Origin: Streptomyces smyrnaeus
GTDB taxonomy: Bacteria; Actinomycetota; Actinomycetes; Streptomycetales; Streptomycetaceae
Direction of reading: 5' to 3'
DNA: 64,000 nt
NCBI RefSeq assembly: GCF_017676345.1
Contig: NZ_JAFFZM010000002.1
Span: 539,164-603,163 of the forward strand
Positions 50,955 through 59,732 of the stretch are shown here, piece after piece. The notes under the pieces were generated by a model. It did no database searches. It saw only the letters and a program-made list of their open reading frames with translations, and was not told the DNA's origin. Position 1 is the first letter of the stretch. Every line of letters begins with the position of its first letter. The translations under genes were made by a program, and so were the position numbers.

Positions 50955-51793
50955 CCACCGCAGGCGCGCACCCCCGAGCGGGCCCCCGGCAGCAGGAGCG
51001 GGGCATCCCCTCGCCCCGCACCTGGACGCGGCTGGAGTTCCTGCTCGCGGGGCTGCTGCTGGCGCTCGCGGCGGCGGCCTGGCTGCTGACCGGCGCGCTG
51101 GCCATGCCGGAGATGAGCTCCGGCATCCTCACCGGCATGCAGCCGATGGGGGACGGAGCCGGGGCCGTCGTGCCCCCGGCGGCGTTCGGATTCTTCCTGC
51201 TCACCTGGGTGGTGATGATGGCGGCGATGATGCTGCCCGCCATCACCCCCTTCATGGTCGGTATGCGAGGGCTGCTCGGCGCCCGCGCCACGACCGGCAC
51301 CCTTGCCGCGCTGACCGCCGGCTATCTGGCCGTATGGGGCGGCGCGGGGCTTCTCGGCTACGCCGTCGTCCGCGCCTTCGAGACCACCGCCATGGGCGGG
51401 GGCCCGGTGGCCGCACGGGTGGGCGCGGTGGTCCTTCTCGTCGCGGGCGGCTATCAGTTCACGCCCCTCAAACGCTGGTGCCTGGTGCGCTGCCGGTCCC
51501 CGCTGGCCCTGGTGATGCGGTACGCCGAACCGACGGCCGACAGCCGCTTCGGCGCCTTCACGGTGGGCGTACGGCACGGCGGTTACTGCCTCGGCTGCTG
51601 CTGGGCGCTGATGGCGGTGCTGCTGGCCGCGGGCGTGATGAGCCTGCTGTGGATGGCGGCCGTCGCCGCGGTGATCACCGTGGAGAAGACCGTGCCCCGC
51701 CCCGAACTCACCGGCCGTGTGCTGGGCGCTCTTCTCGTCGGGCTCGGCGTGACCCTCCTGGTGTCCCCCGGGCTGGTCCCGACGATGGCATGA
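50951..51793 (+). CDS. DUF2182 integral membrane protein
   Basis: Predicted 280 residues with six or so membrane helices. The family landmarks are WVVMMAAMMLPAITPFM and HGGYCLGCCWALM (Cys and His cluster), consistent with a metal-related membrane protein. Co-occurrence and translational coupling with a DUF1326 gene are common in bacteria. Neither partner's function is known. Confidence 0.85.
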   Translation: MTTAGAHPRAGPRQQERGIPSPRTWTRLEFLLAGLLLALAAAAWLLTGALAMPEMSSGILTGMQPMGDGAGAVVPPAAFGFFLLTWVVMMAAMMLPAITPFMVGMRGLLGARATTGTLAALTAGYLAVWGGAGLLGYAVVRAFETTAMGGGPVAARVGAVVLLVAGGYQFTPLKRWCLVRCRSPLALVMRYAEPTADSRFGAFTVGVRHGGYCLGCCWALMAVLLAAGVMSLLWMAAVAAVITVEKTVPRPELTGRVLGALLVGLGVTLLVSPGLVPTMA

Positions 51794-51947
51794 CCGCGCG
51801 CGAAGCGGCCGGGCAGAGCGCGTGCGGCGGGTATCCGCCCACACAGGCGGACCCGTCGGCTGTGTGGGGGCTGCACATGGCCGGGCCCCGAAGCGAGCCC
51901 TAGCGTGCGGACGTGCTGTGTCGGCATCGAGGGCGGGAGGGCCCGGC

Positions 51948-53615
51948 GTGGCGGGGAGACGGACGGTGACGGTCGGGCTGGTGGCGGCCGGTGTGGTGGC
52001 GGCCACCCTGGCTCCCGCCCCACACGGTTCGGCGGCTGCCGACGGCGGGAGGGCGTGTGCACGGTTGCGGGGGCTGGAGATCCCCCGGGAGGTGATCGGC
52101 CTGCCGACCCGCGGCGGCGCGGTCACCTCGGCGCAGCAGGTGGCCCCCGCCGCGTCCGGGTCGACCGGCGGGTACTGCGGGGTGGAAGCGAGGCTGCGCC
52201 CGATGGACGCCGCCGCCCCGTCCATCCGGCTGCGCGTCGCGCTGCCCGACCGCTGGAACCGTAAGGCGATGATGTTCGGCGGGGGCGGCTACGACGGCAC
52301 GATCCCGGACGTCACCGGGCAGGTGCCGTTCGCGCTCGCGGACATGCCGACCCCGCTGGAGCGCGGCTACGCCGTCTTCGCGAGCGACTCCGGGCACCAG
52401 GCGCCGCCCGACCACCGGCCCACCCCCTCGCTGGACGGCTCGTTCGGCACCAACGACGAGGCGCTGCGGAACTTCGCCGGTGACGCCCTGAAGAAGACCC
52501 GGGACGCGGCGCTGTTCGTACTGGGCGAGCACTACCCCGGGCAGCGGCCGCGGCACAGCTTCTTCGCGGGCGGGTCGAGCGGCGGGCGGGAGGCGCTGGC
52601 CGTCGCGCAGCGCTGGCCCCGCGATTTCGACGGGGTGCTCGCCGCCTACCCGGCGTGGAACGCGGCGAGTTTGAATCTGTTCTTCGGCCACGCGGCCCGG
52701 GTGCTCTCGCGTCCGGGCGCGTTCCCGGGCCCGGCGAAGCAGCGGCTGCTGCACCGCGCGGTGCTGGAGGCCTGCGACGGGGACGACGGACTGCGGGACG
52801 GGGTGGTCTCCCACGAGGCGGGCTGCCGCTTCGATCCCCGTACCCTGCGCTGCCCCGGCGGCGCCGACCGCGGCGACCACTGCCTGTCCGACCGGCAGTC
52901 GAGTGCCGTACGAGCGCTGTCCTCACCGCTGCGTTGGAAGTACCGGCCGGCGAGCGGGGAGCGCGGATATCCAGGATTCCCGTTCCTCTCCGGCGCCGAT
53001 ATGACCACCCTGCTGCTGGGCATGGGCACCGAGGCGCCCGCCCATCCCATGTCCCTGGACAGCGGCTACGGCGCCCAGTTCTGGGAGCAGTGGGTGCGGT
53101 ATTTCGTCACCCGGGACGCCGGCTACGACTCTTTGGCCCTCGACCCGCTGCGTCCGGGCCGCTGGCAGCGGCGGGTGAGCCGGCTGTCGGCCCTGCAGGA
53201 CGTCAACGATCCGGACCTGCGGCCGTTCGCGCGGGCGGGAGGCAAGCTGCTGCTGCTCCATGGGACGGCGGACGAGTTGGTCAGCCACCGTTCGACCGTC
53301 CAGTACTTCCAGCGGGTGCGGAAGGTGGTGGGGGAGCGGGCCATGGACCGGTTCGCCCGGTTCTATCTCGTGCCAGGGGCCAACCACGCCAACGTCGAGA
53401 CGGCGTTCGCGGCCGGCTGGGACGCGGTGGCCGCGCTGGAGGAGTGGACCGAGCGCGGGAGGGCGCCGCGCCGGCCGGTCGTCACCGACACCAATCCGGG
53501 CGCCGGGGGCAGGACCCGACCGCTGTGCCCCTATCCGGGATGGCCCCGGTACGACGGCTCCGGGAACCCGGACGACGCGGACGCTTTCAGCTGCCGCTCC
53601 GGATCCTCCGGCTGA
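51948..53615 (+). CDS. Secreted tannase/feruloyl-esterase family hydrolase
   Basis: Predicted 555 residues from GTG 51948 (GGGAGG upstream). The N-terminus RRTVTVGLVAAGVVAAT is a signal peptide with a twin-arginine. The nucleophile is S211 in FFAGGSSGGREAL; the acid and base are in GTADELVSHRST and VPGANHANVET. Pairs of cysteines flank the lid, as in tannases. It would split ester-linked phenolic acids from plant material outside the cell. Substrate is inferred from family only. Confidence 0.82.
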   Translation: MAGRRTVTVGLVAAGVVAATLAPAPHGSAAADGGRACARLRGLEIPREVIGLPTRGGAVTSAQQVAPAASGSTGGYCGVEARLRPMDAAAPSIRLRVALPDRWNRKAMMFGGGGYDGTIPDVTGQVPFALADMPTPLERGYAVFASDSGHQAPPDHRPTPSLDGSFGTNDEALRNFAGDALKKTRDAALFVLGEHYPGQRPRHSFFAGGSSGGREALAVAQRWPRDFDGVLAAYPAWNAASLNLFFGHAARVLSRPGAFPGPAKQRLLHRAVLEACDGDDGLRDGVVSHEAGCRFDPRTLRCPGGADRGDHCLSDRQSSAVRALSSPLRWKYRPASGERGYPGFPFLSGADMTTLLLGMGTEAPAHPMSLDSGYGAQFWEQWVRYFVTRDAGYDSLALDPLRPGRWQRRVSRLSALQDVNDPDLRPFARAGGKLLLLHGTADELVSHRSTVQYFQRVRKVVGERAMDRFARFYLVPGANHANVETAFAAGWDAVAALEEWTERGRAPRRPVVTDTNPGAGGRTRPLCPYPGWPRYDGSGNPDDADAFSCRSGSSG

Positions 53616-53703
53616 CCGTTGCCTCCGGCTGAGCCGCGCGGCTGGTCGGACGGACGGAGCCCCCACTCGGCCCTAAATGTCTGTTTTGCGCTACTGTGAT
53701 CGT

Positions 53704-55140
53704 ATGAAGACCATACGACGGGTCTTTCGTCTCGCCTCGGTACTCGCGACGGTGGTGGCGGCGCTGCTGCTGGTGGTCGCGACTGCCTCCGGGCCGCGCG
53801 CGGCGGTCGGCGGCATCGACGACGCCGCCGACGCGCTGCGGGACGGCCCCGTCTATGTCGACCCCCGGGCCCGCGACGTACTGCCGCCCTCCGCGGCCGA
53901 GTCGCTGGAGAACAGGATCGAACGGGCCGACAAACCGGTCCTGGTCGCCGTCCTGCCCGCCGACGGCGACTTCGACCGGCAGACGCTGCTGCGCGATCTG
54001 CGGACCGAGACCGGCATCACCGGTGTCTACGCGGTCGCGCTCGGGGACCGCTTCGACGCGGGCGCCGACCGCCAGGTCATGCCGCGCAACGCCGTGCAGA
54101 ACGTGGTCGGCGCGGTGGAACGCGCCCACCCGGGCGATCCGCGCGCGATGGTCACCGACTTCGCCGACCAGGCGATCGAGCAGGCGAACGGCGTGGCTCC
54201 GGCGGCCTGGGACGGAGGCGGCGCGGGCGAGGACGGCGGCCGTACCGGCGGCGGCACCGGCGCGATCCTCACCCTGGGCATTCTCGTCCTGCTCGCCGCG
54301 GGCAGCGCCTTCCTGGTCAGCAGGGGCGGGCGCAGACGCCGGGAGCGGCAGGACCGGGCCGGACTGGAGAGGCTGCGTCCGGTGGTGGACGAGGACATCA
54401 CCGCGTTCGGTGAGGAGCTGGGACGGATCGGCTTCGACCCCGTCGCGGCCCGCGCCACCGGTGTCGGCCCGGGTGACACGGCACCGGCCGGTTCTGCGGC
54501 TGACGCCTCGGCCGGTGAGGCGGCCGGACAGAACGCCGATGCGGCGCGCGAGGACTACGCGCGCGCCCTCGACGCGTACGAGAACGCCAAGTCGACCATG
54601 GCGTCCGCCCGCCGCCCGCAGGACGTGCAGCGGGTGAGCGAGGCGCTGGCGGACGGCCGCTTCGCCCTCGCCACCCTGGAGGCGCGGCTGCGGGGTGAGC
54701 CGCTGCCCGAGCGCCGTCCGCCCTGCTTCTTCGACCCCCGGCACGGGCCCTCGGTCGAGGACGTGGAGTGGGCACCGCCGGGCGGCACACGGCGGACGGT
54801 GCCGGTGTGCGCCGCGGACGCGACCCGGCTGGCCGACGGCGAGGATCCGTCGGTCCGCGAGGTCGGCACCCCGCAGGGCCCGCGGCCGTATTGGGAGGCC
54901 GGTCCGGTGTACGCCCCATGGGCCGCCGGGTATTTCGGCGGGGCCCTGCTGCCCGGCCTGCTGATGGGCACCATGCTGGGCAGCGCGCTCGGCGGCCCGA
55001 ACGCGTGGGGCGCGGACGGCGGTGACTTCTCCGGCGGCGACTTCTCCGGAGGCGACTTCGACGGGCGCGACTTCGGCGGCGGCTTCGGGGACGGCGGCGG
55101 CGGCTTCGGTGGCGGTGACTTCGGCGGCGGCGGCTTCTGA
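53704..55140 (+). CDS. Membrane protein with signal peptide and Gly-rich C-terminus (TPM-like)
   Basis: Predicted 478 residues. A signal peptide (SVLATVVAALLLVVATASG), an extracytoplasmic alpha/beta domain of about 150 residues (VLVAVLPADGDFDRQTLLRD), one membrane helix near 200-215, a cytoplasmic helical region, and a final 45 residues of Gly/Phe/Asp repeats (GGDFSGG type). The layout resembles TPM-domain proteins. The ATG at 53704 has no ribosome site, but TACTGT lies only six bases upstream, so the mRNA may be leaderless. Function unknown. Confidence 0.75.
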   Translation: MKTIRRVFRLASVLATVVAALLLVVATASGPRAAVGGIDDAADALRDGPVYVDPRARDVLPPSAAESLENRIERADKPVLVAVLPADGDFDRQTLLRDLRTETGITGVYAVALGDRFDAGADRQVMPRNAVQNVVGAVERAHPGDPRAMVTDFADQAIEQANGVAPAAWDGGGAGEDGGRTGGGTGAILTLGILVLLAAGSAFLVSRGGRRRRERQDRAGLERLRPVVDEDITAFGEELGRIGFDPVAARATGVGPGDTAPAGSAADASAGEAAGQNADAAREDYARALDAYENAKSTMASARRPQDVQRVSEALADGRFALATLEARLRGEPLPERRPPCFFDPRHGPSVEDVEWAPPGGTRRTVPVCAADATRLADGEDPSVREVGTPQGPRPYWEAGPVYAPWAAGYFGGALLPGLLMGTMLGSALGGPNAWGADGGDFSGGDFSGGDFDGRDFGGGFGDGGGGFGGGDFGGGGF

Positions 55141-55260
55141 CCGCAGCGGGCCCGGTGGCGTGGCGGGCCCGAACCGGCCGGTTCCCGGTCCGTCGGCGGC
55201 CGACCTTCACCGAGTGTTCACCCCGACGGATCACCAAGGCGTCCGAGCGGAAAGAAAGGG

Positions 55261-55363
55261 GTTTCACCTGCCACGTCTCCGGATACGAGCATCAGTGCGC
55301 GGGTACGAGCTCGCCCTGCGTAGGCGCCGGTGGGTTGGGGAAACAGCCCCCGGTGCCGTTTTT
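55261..55363 (+). promoter_or_regulatory. Duplicated promoter-leader element, copy A (before ANTAR gene)
   Basis: It begins with GTTT-N16-GGATAC (55261-55286), a near match to the Streptomyces SigB promoter, and a 36-base conserved stretch follows. A hairpin then has an outer stem GGCGCCGG/CCGGTGCC (55323-55330, 55350-55357), an inner stem GGTTG/CAGCC and the six-base loop GGGAAA, followed by TTTTT (55359-55363). The hairpin with its U-tract lies 137 bases before the ANTAR start and could act as an attenuator. Copy B at 56634-56728 has the same layout. The upstream spacer (55141-55260) shows nothing else. Confidence 0.6.
55281..55306 (+). promoter_or_regulatory. SigB-type promoter before the ANTAR gene
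   Basis: GGAT-N16-GGGTAC fits the SigB-family consensus GNNT-N14-16-GGGTAY exactly. It overlaps the alternative GTTT-N16-GGATAC. Transcription would begin near 55315 and pass through the attenuator-like hairpin. Confidence 0.5.
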
Positions 55364-55500
55364 GTTCGGAAACGCGGGAATGGGGCGGGGTTGCTGGCGC
55401 AGGGGCAGTGGGTTCAGTCTCGGAAGTGTCCGGAGAGCGAGAGCTTCTCGAGGCAGAGACTTCTCGCGATGAAGGACCGTCCGAGCGCTGGGAGACGAGG

Positions 55501-56004
55501 ATGAGTGCCGCAACCGGCTTTGTGCGTACCTCTGTTGCCACGGAGTGTCCGCGGCGCAGAGCTGTGCCGCCGGACGAGGCGGCGGCTTCGCTCACGGAGG
55601 CGGAGGCGGGGACCCGGGCCACGGAGCACGCGCGCGCCGACGCGGTGGGAACCGAGGGCCCGGCGGAGTCCGAGGACCCGGAGGAATCCGCGGAGTCGGC
55701 CGACGCCGAACGGGAGCGGCTGGCCGCGCGGGTCGAGGAGTTGAGCGAGGAGGTCGGGCAGCTGCGGCAGGCCCTGGAGACCCGCCCGGTCATCGACCAG
55801 GCCCGGGGCATGGTGATGGCCCTGGCGCCGTGCGACGCGGACACCGCCTGGCAGGTTCTGGTGCGGGTCTCCCAGCACTCCAACGTCAAGCTGCGGAGCG
55901 TGGCCGCCGCGCTGGTGGCCGGCGCCGAGGGGACCCCGGTCCCCAAACCGGTGCGCAAGAACTTGGCCGCTGCCCTGCACGGAGTGCGGACCACGCGCGG
56001 CTGA
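55501..56004 (+). CDS. ANTAR-domain RNA-binding antiterminator-type regulator
   Basis: Predicted 167 residues, ATG with GGGAGACGAGG upstream. After a disordered acidic N-terminus (to about 75) a coiled coil (AERERLAARVEELSEEVGQL) leads into the ANTAR domain, VIDQARGMVMALAPCDADTA followed by WQVLVRVSQHSNVKLRSVA. ANTAR proteins bind paired hairpins in nascent mRNA and prevent termination. No receiver or GAF domain is attached. Its own leader contains a terminator-like hairpin, so autoregulation is plausible. Confidence 0.85.
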   Translation: MSAATGFVRTSVATECPRRRAVPPDEAAASLTEAEAGTRATEHARADAVGTEGPAESEDPEESAESADAERERLAARVEELSEEVGQLRQALETRPVIDQARGMVMALAPCDADTAWQVLVRVSQHSNVKLRSVAAALVAGAEGTPVPKPVRKNLAAALHGVRTTRG

Positions 56005-56022
56005 CGCGGCGCGGCTGCCCGG

Positions 56023-56463
56023 TTATTCGGCCGCGTCCGCGTAGTCGTGCGGCCGCTCCGATGCCTGCGCCCCGCCCTGCTGCGGGGGCTGTGGAGCTGG
56101 CTGTCCGGTCTGCTGCGGGGGCTGTTGGGAAGGCTGCTGCCCCGTCTGCTGCAGGGGCTGCGGCCTGCCGTGCTGCTGCTGGGGAGCCTGCGGCCTGCCC
56201 TGCTGGGGACCGGGCTGTGCGGGACGGGGCCCGGGCGCCTGCTGAGGCCGGGACTGCTCGGGGGACGGGCCGGGCGCCGGAGGCTCGGAGGACTCCGGTC
56301 TTCCGGTACTGGGGTGCCGGTGGTGCACGGGGGAGAAGTCCACCGCCTGCTCGGCCTCCTGCTGAAGCTCCTCGGCGGCCTGGCGTACATCGCCGGGCAC
56401 GTCGCCGTGCTCCTCGATCAGGCTGTTGTAGATGGGCGGACCGGTGCCGTTGTCGATCGGCAT
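56023..56463 (-). CDS. Small protein with conserved N-terminus and Pro/Gln-rich tail
   Basis: Predicted 146 residues, start at 56463 with GGAG upstream. The first 45 residues, with PIYNSLIEEHGDVPGDVRQA, look conserved; the rest is a low-complexity repeat of QQ, PQQ and QPxP units. Function unknown. It is convergent with the ANTAR gene (18 bases between stops) and divergent from the sigma-factor gene, which suggests a shared stress role. Confidence 0.7.
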   Translation of the reverse strand: MPIDNGTGPPIYNSLIEEHGDVPGDVRQAAEELQQEAEQAVDFSPVHHRHPSTGRPESSEPPAPGPSPEQSRPQQAPGPRPAQPGPQQGRPQAPQQQHGRPQPLQQTGQQPSQQPPQQTGQPAPQPPQQGGAQASERPHDYADAAE

Positions 56464-56633
56464 GAGGCAGCTCTCCTGGTGAGGGTTCGGACATACAACC
56501 GGCCACCCGCGTGGTGCCTGCGGGCGGCCAGACGCCGACCTTACGCCCTCCGCACGCGGCACCCCCGGGTGGGTCTGCCGCCCCCCGGTACCCCGATCCG
56601 AAGAAGCGCAACCCAACGATTGCAAGATGAGCT

Positions 56634-56728
56634 GTTTGCCGTGGCGCTGAGCGGTTACGCACATCGGTACGTGTGGCGACGTCGCCGCGCGGAGGCACCG
56701 GCAGGTTGGAAGAACAGCCGCCGGTGCC
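56634..56728 (+). promoter_or_regulatory. Duplicated promoter-leader element, copy B (before sigma-factor gene)
   Basis: GTTT-N15-GGTTAC (56634-56658) is followed by a stretch similar to copy A (shared CATC, GT, CG, TCGCC, GCG blocks). A hairpin follows with stems GGCACCGGC/GCCGGTGCC (56694-56702, 56720-56728) and GGTTG/CAGCC around the loop GAAGAA, then TATTTC. The distance from the -10 to the hairpin (41 bases) equals that in copy A (42). It lies 250 bases before the sigma-factor start, in the 517-bp spacer shared with the divergent small gene; no other gene is seen in that spacer. Confidence 0.55.
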
Positions 56729-56822
56729 GCCTATTTCATGGCCGGTTCTGATCGCTGGTTCGTGGCGCGGTCCCACCGCTCGGTTCGTTTCACGAGGCGC
56801 GGCGGTCCCACCCGATCGGGGG

Positions 56823-56847
56823 GTTTACCGACTCCCGGCTCGGTTAC
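56823..56847 (+). promoter_or_regulatory. Second SigB-like promoter of the sigma-factor gene
   Basis: GTTT-N15-GGTTAC repeats exactly the hexamers and spacing of the copy B promoter (one mismatch from GGGTAC). It is 134 bases upstream of the start and would give an mRNA without the hairpin. It suggests autoregulation by a SigB-type factor. Confidence 0.45.
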
Positions 56848-56980
56848 ACAAGAGACCACGTGCTTGGGAGGACAGGCACATCCGCGGGAGGCGACCCGAG
56901 AAGGTCACCCCGGGTGTGTCACCCGATCCGCTCTCCCGCGGTTGTCCACGTGTCAGCGACACCGGGAGGAGCCAGATCCC

Positions 56981-57886
56981 ATGTGCCCCGTACGGTACCG
57001 GCCCCAGCGAGCCCGCCACAGCCACGATGACGCTCCCGACACCGCGCAGGACTTCGCACGGCTGGCCACGCTGCCGGAGGGGCCCGAGCGCGAGGAGCTG
57101 AGCAGTCGCCTGGTCGAGGCGTGGCTGCCGATGGCTCACCGGCTGGCGGCCAAGTACCGCAACCGTGGCGAGTCCCTGGAGGACCTGGAGCAGGTCGCCG
57201 CACTCGGTCTGGTCAAGGCCGTCGACCGCTACGACCCCGCCCTGGGCACCCCGTTCGTGCCGTTCGCGGTACCGACGATCACCGGGGAGATCCGCCGCCA
57301 CTTCCGCGACCACACCTGGGACGTGCACGTACCGCGCCGGGTGCAGGAGCTGCGCAACAAGGTGCGGGCGGCGGTGCGGGACCTGAGCACCACGGTCGAG
57401 GACCGCGGCCCCTCCGTGGAGCAGATCGCCGAACACACCGGTATGCCTCAGGAGGATGTGGCGGCCGGGCTGGAAGCCCTCGGCAGCTTCCGTTCGCTGT
57501 CGCTGGACGCCTCGTTGTCGGCCGGCTCCGACGACGGCTTCTCGCTGGCGGACACGTTCGGCGAGCCGGAGGCCGAGTACGACACCGTGGTGGCCCGCGA
57601 GGCGGTCAAGCCGTGCCTGCGCGAGCTGCCCGAGCGTCAGCGGCGTGTGCTGTATCTGCGGTTCTTCCGGGACATGTCGCAGTCGAGCATCGGCCAGGAG
57701 CTGGGCATCTCCCAGATGCATGTCTCCCGGCTGCTGTCCAAGAGCTTCGAGCGGGTCCGCCGTCAGGTCGAGCACGAGCGCCGGGGCGTACGCCGCTCCC
57801 CGAGCGAGCGCCCGGGGCACGCCCACGGCACCGGGCGCACCGCGCACCGGCACGCGGCCGTGCCCGGCGGAGCGGCAGCCGCCTGA
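56981..57886 (+). CDS. SigB/SigF-type stress-response sigma factor
   Basis: Predicted 301 residues, ATG with GGGAGGAG nine bases upstream. Region 2 (YRNRGESLEDLEQVAALGLVK, FVPFAVPTITGEIRRHFRD), region 3 (VPRRVQELRNKVRAAV, PSVEQIAEHTGM) and region 4 (LRELPERQRRVLYLRFFRDM, QSSIGQELGISQMHVSRLLS) are complete; the IRRHFRD motif is typical of the SigB/F/G group. The final 45 residues are basic and low-complexity. These sigma factors answer osmotic or oxidative stress and are held by RsbW-like proteins and released by BldG-like antagonists. Confidence 0.9.
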   Translation: MCPVRYRPQRARHSHDDAPDTAQDFARLATLPEGPEREELSSRLVEAWLPMAHRLAAKYRNRGESLEDLEQVAALGLVKAVDRYDPALGTPFVPFAVPTITGEIRRHFRDHTWDVHVPRRVQELRNKVRAAVRDLSTTVEDRGPSVEQIAEHTGMPQEDVAAGLEALGSFRSLSLDASLSAGSDDGFSLADTFGEPEAEYDTVVAREAVKPCLRELPERQRRVLYLRFFRDMSQSSIGQELGISQMHVSRLLSKSFERVRRQVEHERRGVRRSPSERPGHAHGTGRTAHRHAAVPGGAAAA

Positions 57887-58010
57887 ACTCCTCGCCGCCC
57901 TCGCTCTGCCCGCCCCGGTCGGGCCGTCATGGCCGTACCGGGGCGGGGACGCGGGGAGGAGCCGCGGGCACGGAGGGGCGAGATCGCGGCACCGACGGCG
58001 CACCGACGGC

Positions 58011-58661
58011 TCAGTGCGCCGTCGTCATGTGCAGGGCCTCGGTCACCTCGTCGTCGCTGATCTGCGGAAAGTCTTCGTACCAGAGGCCGACGGCCTCGAA
58101 GACGGCAGGCTGGTGCAGACACACCACCGTGTCCGCCTCGTGGCCGAGCGCCGTGACCGACTGCGGCGAGCCCACCGGGGCCGCCAGCACCAGGCGGGCG
58201 GGCCGCTGCCGACGGAGGTGCCGCAGCGCGGCGCGGGCCGTGACCCCGGTGGCCAGCCCGTCGTCCACGACGATGACGGCGCGGCCCTCGATCCGCGGCT
58301 CCGGGCGGTTGCCGCGGTAGAGGCTCTGGCGGCGGTGCATCTCGGTCCGCTCGTGGGCGACCGTGGAGGAGAGCCGGTCCTCGGTGAGACCGAGCATCTC
58401 CAGCGCGGTCGCGTCGTAGACCGGCGGATCCTCCCCCGCGATGGCTCCGACGCCGTACTCCGGCCGGCCCGGCAGACCGATCTTGCGGGCGACGAGCACG
58501 TCCAGCGGCGCGTGCAGCGCGCGCGCCACCTCGGCCGCGACGGGGACGCCGCCCCGAGGCAGCGCCAGGACCAGCGGGTCCGGCAGGTCTTCCGTGCGCT
58601 GCATCTCGCTGAGGGCCGCGGCGAGTTCGCGGCCTGCTTGGATGCGGTCTGCGAAACGCAT
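58011..58661 (-). CDS. Phosphoribosyltransferase
   Basis: Predicted 216 residues. The PRPP-binding motif VIVVDDGLATGVTARAA and the early loop ALPRGGVPVAAEVARAL identify a type I phosphoribosyltransferase. Its base or other acceptor is unknown. It lies 69 bases downstream of a dienelactone-hydrolase-like gene; in mycobacteria the two functions are fused in one protein (Rv0571c), so a shared pathway is likely. Confidence 0.85.
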   Translation of the reverse strand: MRFADRIQAGRELAAALSEMQRTEDLPDPLVLALPRGGVPVAAEVARALHAPLDVLVARKIGLPGRPEYGVGAIAGEDPPVYDATALEMLGLTEDRLSSTVAHERTEMHRRQSLYRGNRPEPRIEGRAVIVVDDGLATGVTARAALRHLRRQRPARLVLAAPVGSPQSVTALGHEADTVVCLHQPAVFEAVGLWYEDFPQISDDEVTEALHMTTAH

Positions 58662-58730
58662 CAGGGGCTCCCTTCTGCGGTCTTCTGCCGTGCGAGGTGT
58701 TCCGGTTCGTTCCCAGCCCTCGTTCGGCCC

Positions 58731-59399
58731 TCATTCGCCGTCCGTGGTGGGCGGGAGCGCGAACCACTTGGCCGCCTCCCGTGCGGCCTCCTCCAACGTG
58801 CCCGGTTCCTCGAACAAATGGGTGGCGCCCGGGACGACATGGATCCGGTGCGGGGCGCGCAGCCGGTCGGCGGCAGCCTCGTTCAGCCGCAGCACCTGGT
58901 GGTCGTTGCCGCCGACGATCAGCAGCACGGGCGCCAGCACCTCGGGCAGGGCATCACCCGCCAGGTCCGGTCGGCCGCCGCGGGAGACCACCGCGTACAC
59001 GGTGCCCGGGCGCTGGGCCGCTGCCGTCAGGGCCGCCGCCGCCCCGGTGGAAGCCCCGAACAGACCGACCGGAAGCCCTGAAGTGCCCCGGTGCCGGGTC
59101 AACTCGTCGACGGCCGCCACCAGCCGGCGCCCCAGCAGTGGGATGTCGAACCGGTGCTCCGCCGTCGCCGCGTCGATCTCCTCCTCGTCCTCGGTGAGCA
59201 GATCCAGCAACAGGGTGGCAAGCCCCTCCTCGCGCAGCGCCGCGGCGACAGCGCGGTTCCGGGGGCTGAACCGGGAGCTGCCGCTGCCGTGCGCGAACAG
59301 CACGGCGCCGGTCACCCGGTCGGGCACCTGGAGGTCACCGATCAGGACCGCTCCGTCGTCGGCCCGCACCTGCACGGTTTCCATGGTTGCCGTGGCCAT
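58731..59399 (-). CDS. Dienelactone-hydrolase-like alpha/beta hydrolase
   Basis: Predicted 222 residues. The nucleophile elbow GLFGASTGAAAAL (Ser), acid in LLIVGGNDHQVL and base in VVPGATHLFEE give a full triad; LFAHGSGSSRFSPRN forms the oxyanion region. It is the upstream gene of a two-gene unit with the phosphoribosyltransferase. Substrate unknown. Confidence 0.85.
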   Translation of the reverse strand: MATATMETVQVRADDGAVLIGDLQVPDRVTGAVLFAHGSGSSRFSPRNRAVAAALREEGLATLLLDLLTEDEEEIDAATAEHRFDIPLLGRRLVAAVDELTRHRGTSGLPVGLFGASTGAAAALTAAAQRPGTVYAVVSRGGRPDLAGDALPEVLAPVLLIVGGNDHQVLRLNEAAADRLRAPHRIHVVPGATHLFEEPGTLEEAAREAAKWFALPPTTDGE

Positions 59400-59732
59400 G
59401 CGTTCTCACTTCCCCTCACGCCTCGCCACCCGGGTGCCCATGGCCGTGGCGGCCCAACCAGCTGAGGACCGTCGCCGTGCGCGGGGTGCCCGGCGCCGCC
59501 GCCCGAACCCGGCCTCCCCGCCTTGAGCTGGGGTTTCGCTCATATTGCTCGCGGATGACGCTCTTGTGACGGGTGTGTCGCGCTGCTTACGGTCGGGCGA
59601 CCGCAGGGCACCGGAGCCCCGATCGCAGGGCCGCCGTGTGCTCCGTCACCGGGCACCGGGACTCCGCCGCGAGGCGACGGAGATCCGGGCGGGTCCCCCG
59701 TCGCGTCGCGGCGGGCGAGAGATTGGGTATCC
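59400..59732 (+). other. Gene-free 333-bp divergent spacer
   Basis: Promoters for the hydrolase unit and the citrate-type transporter must lie here. The only AT-richer patch is about 59530-59580 (GTTTCGCTCATATTGCTCGC), a reasonable place for a response-regulator site, but no clear hexamers or repeats were found. Confidence 0.4.
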
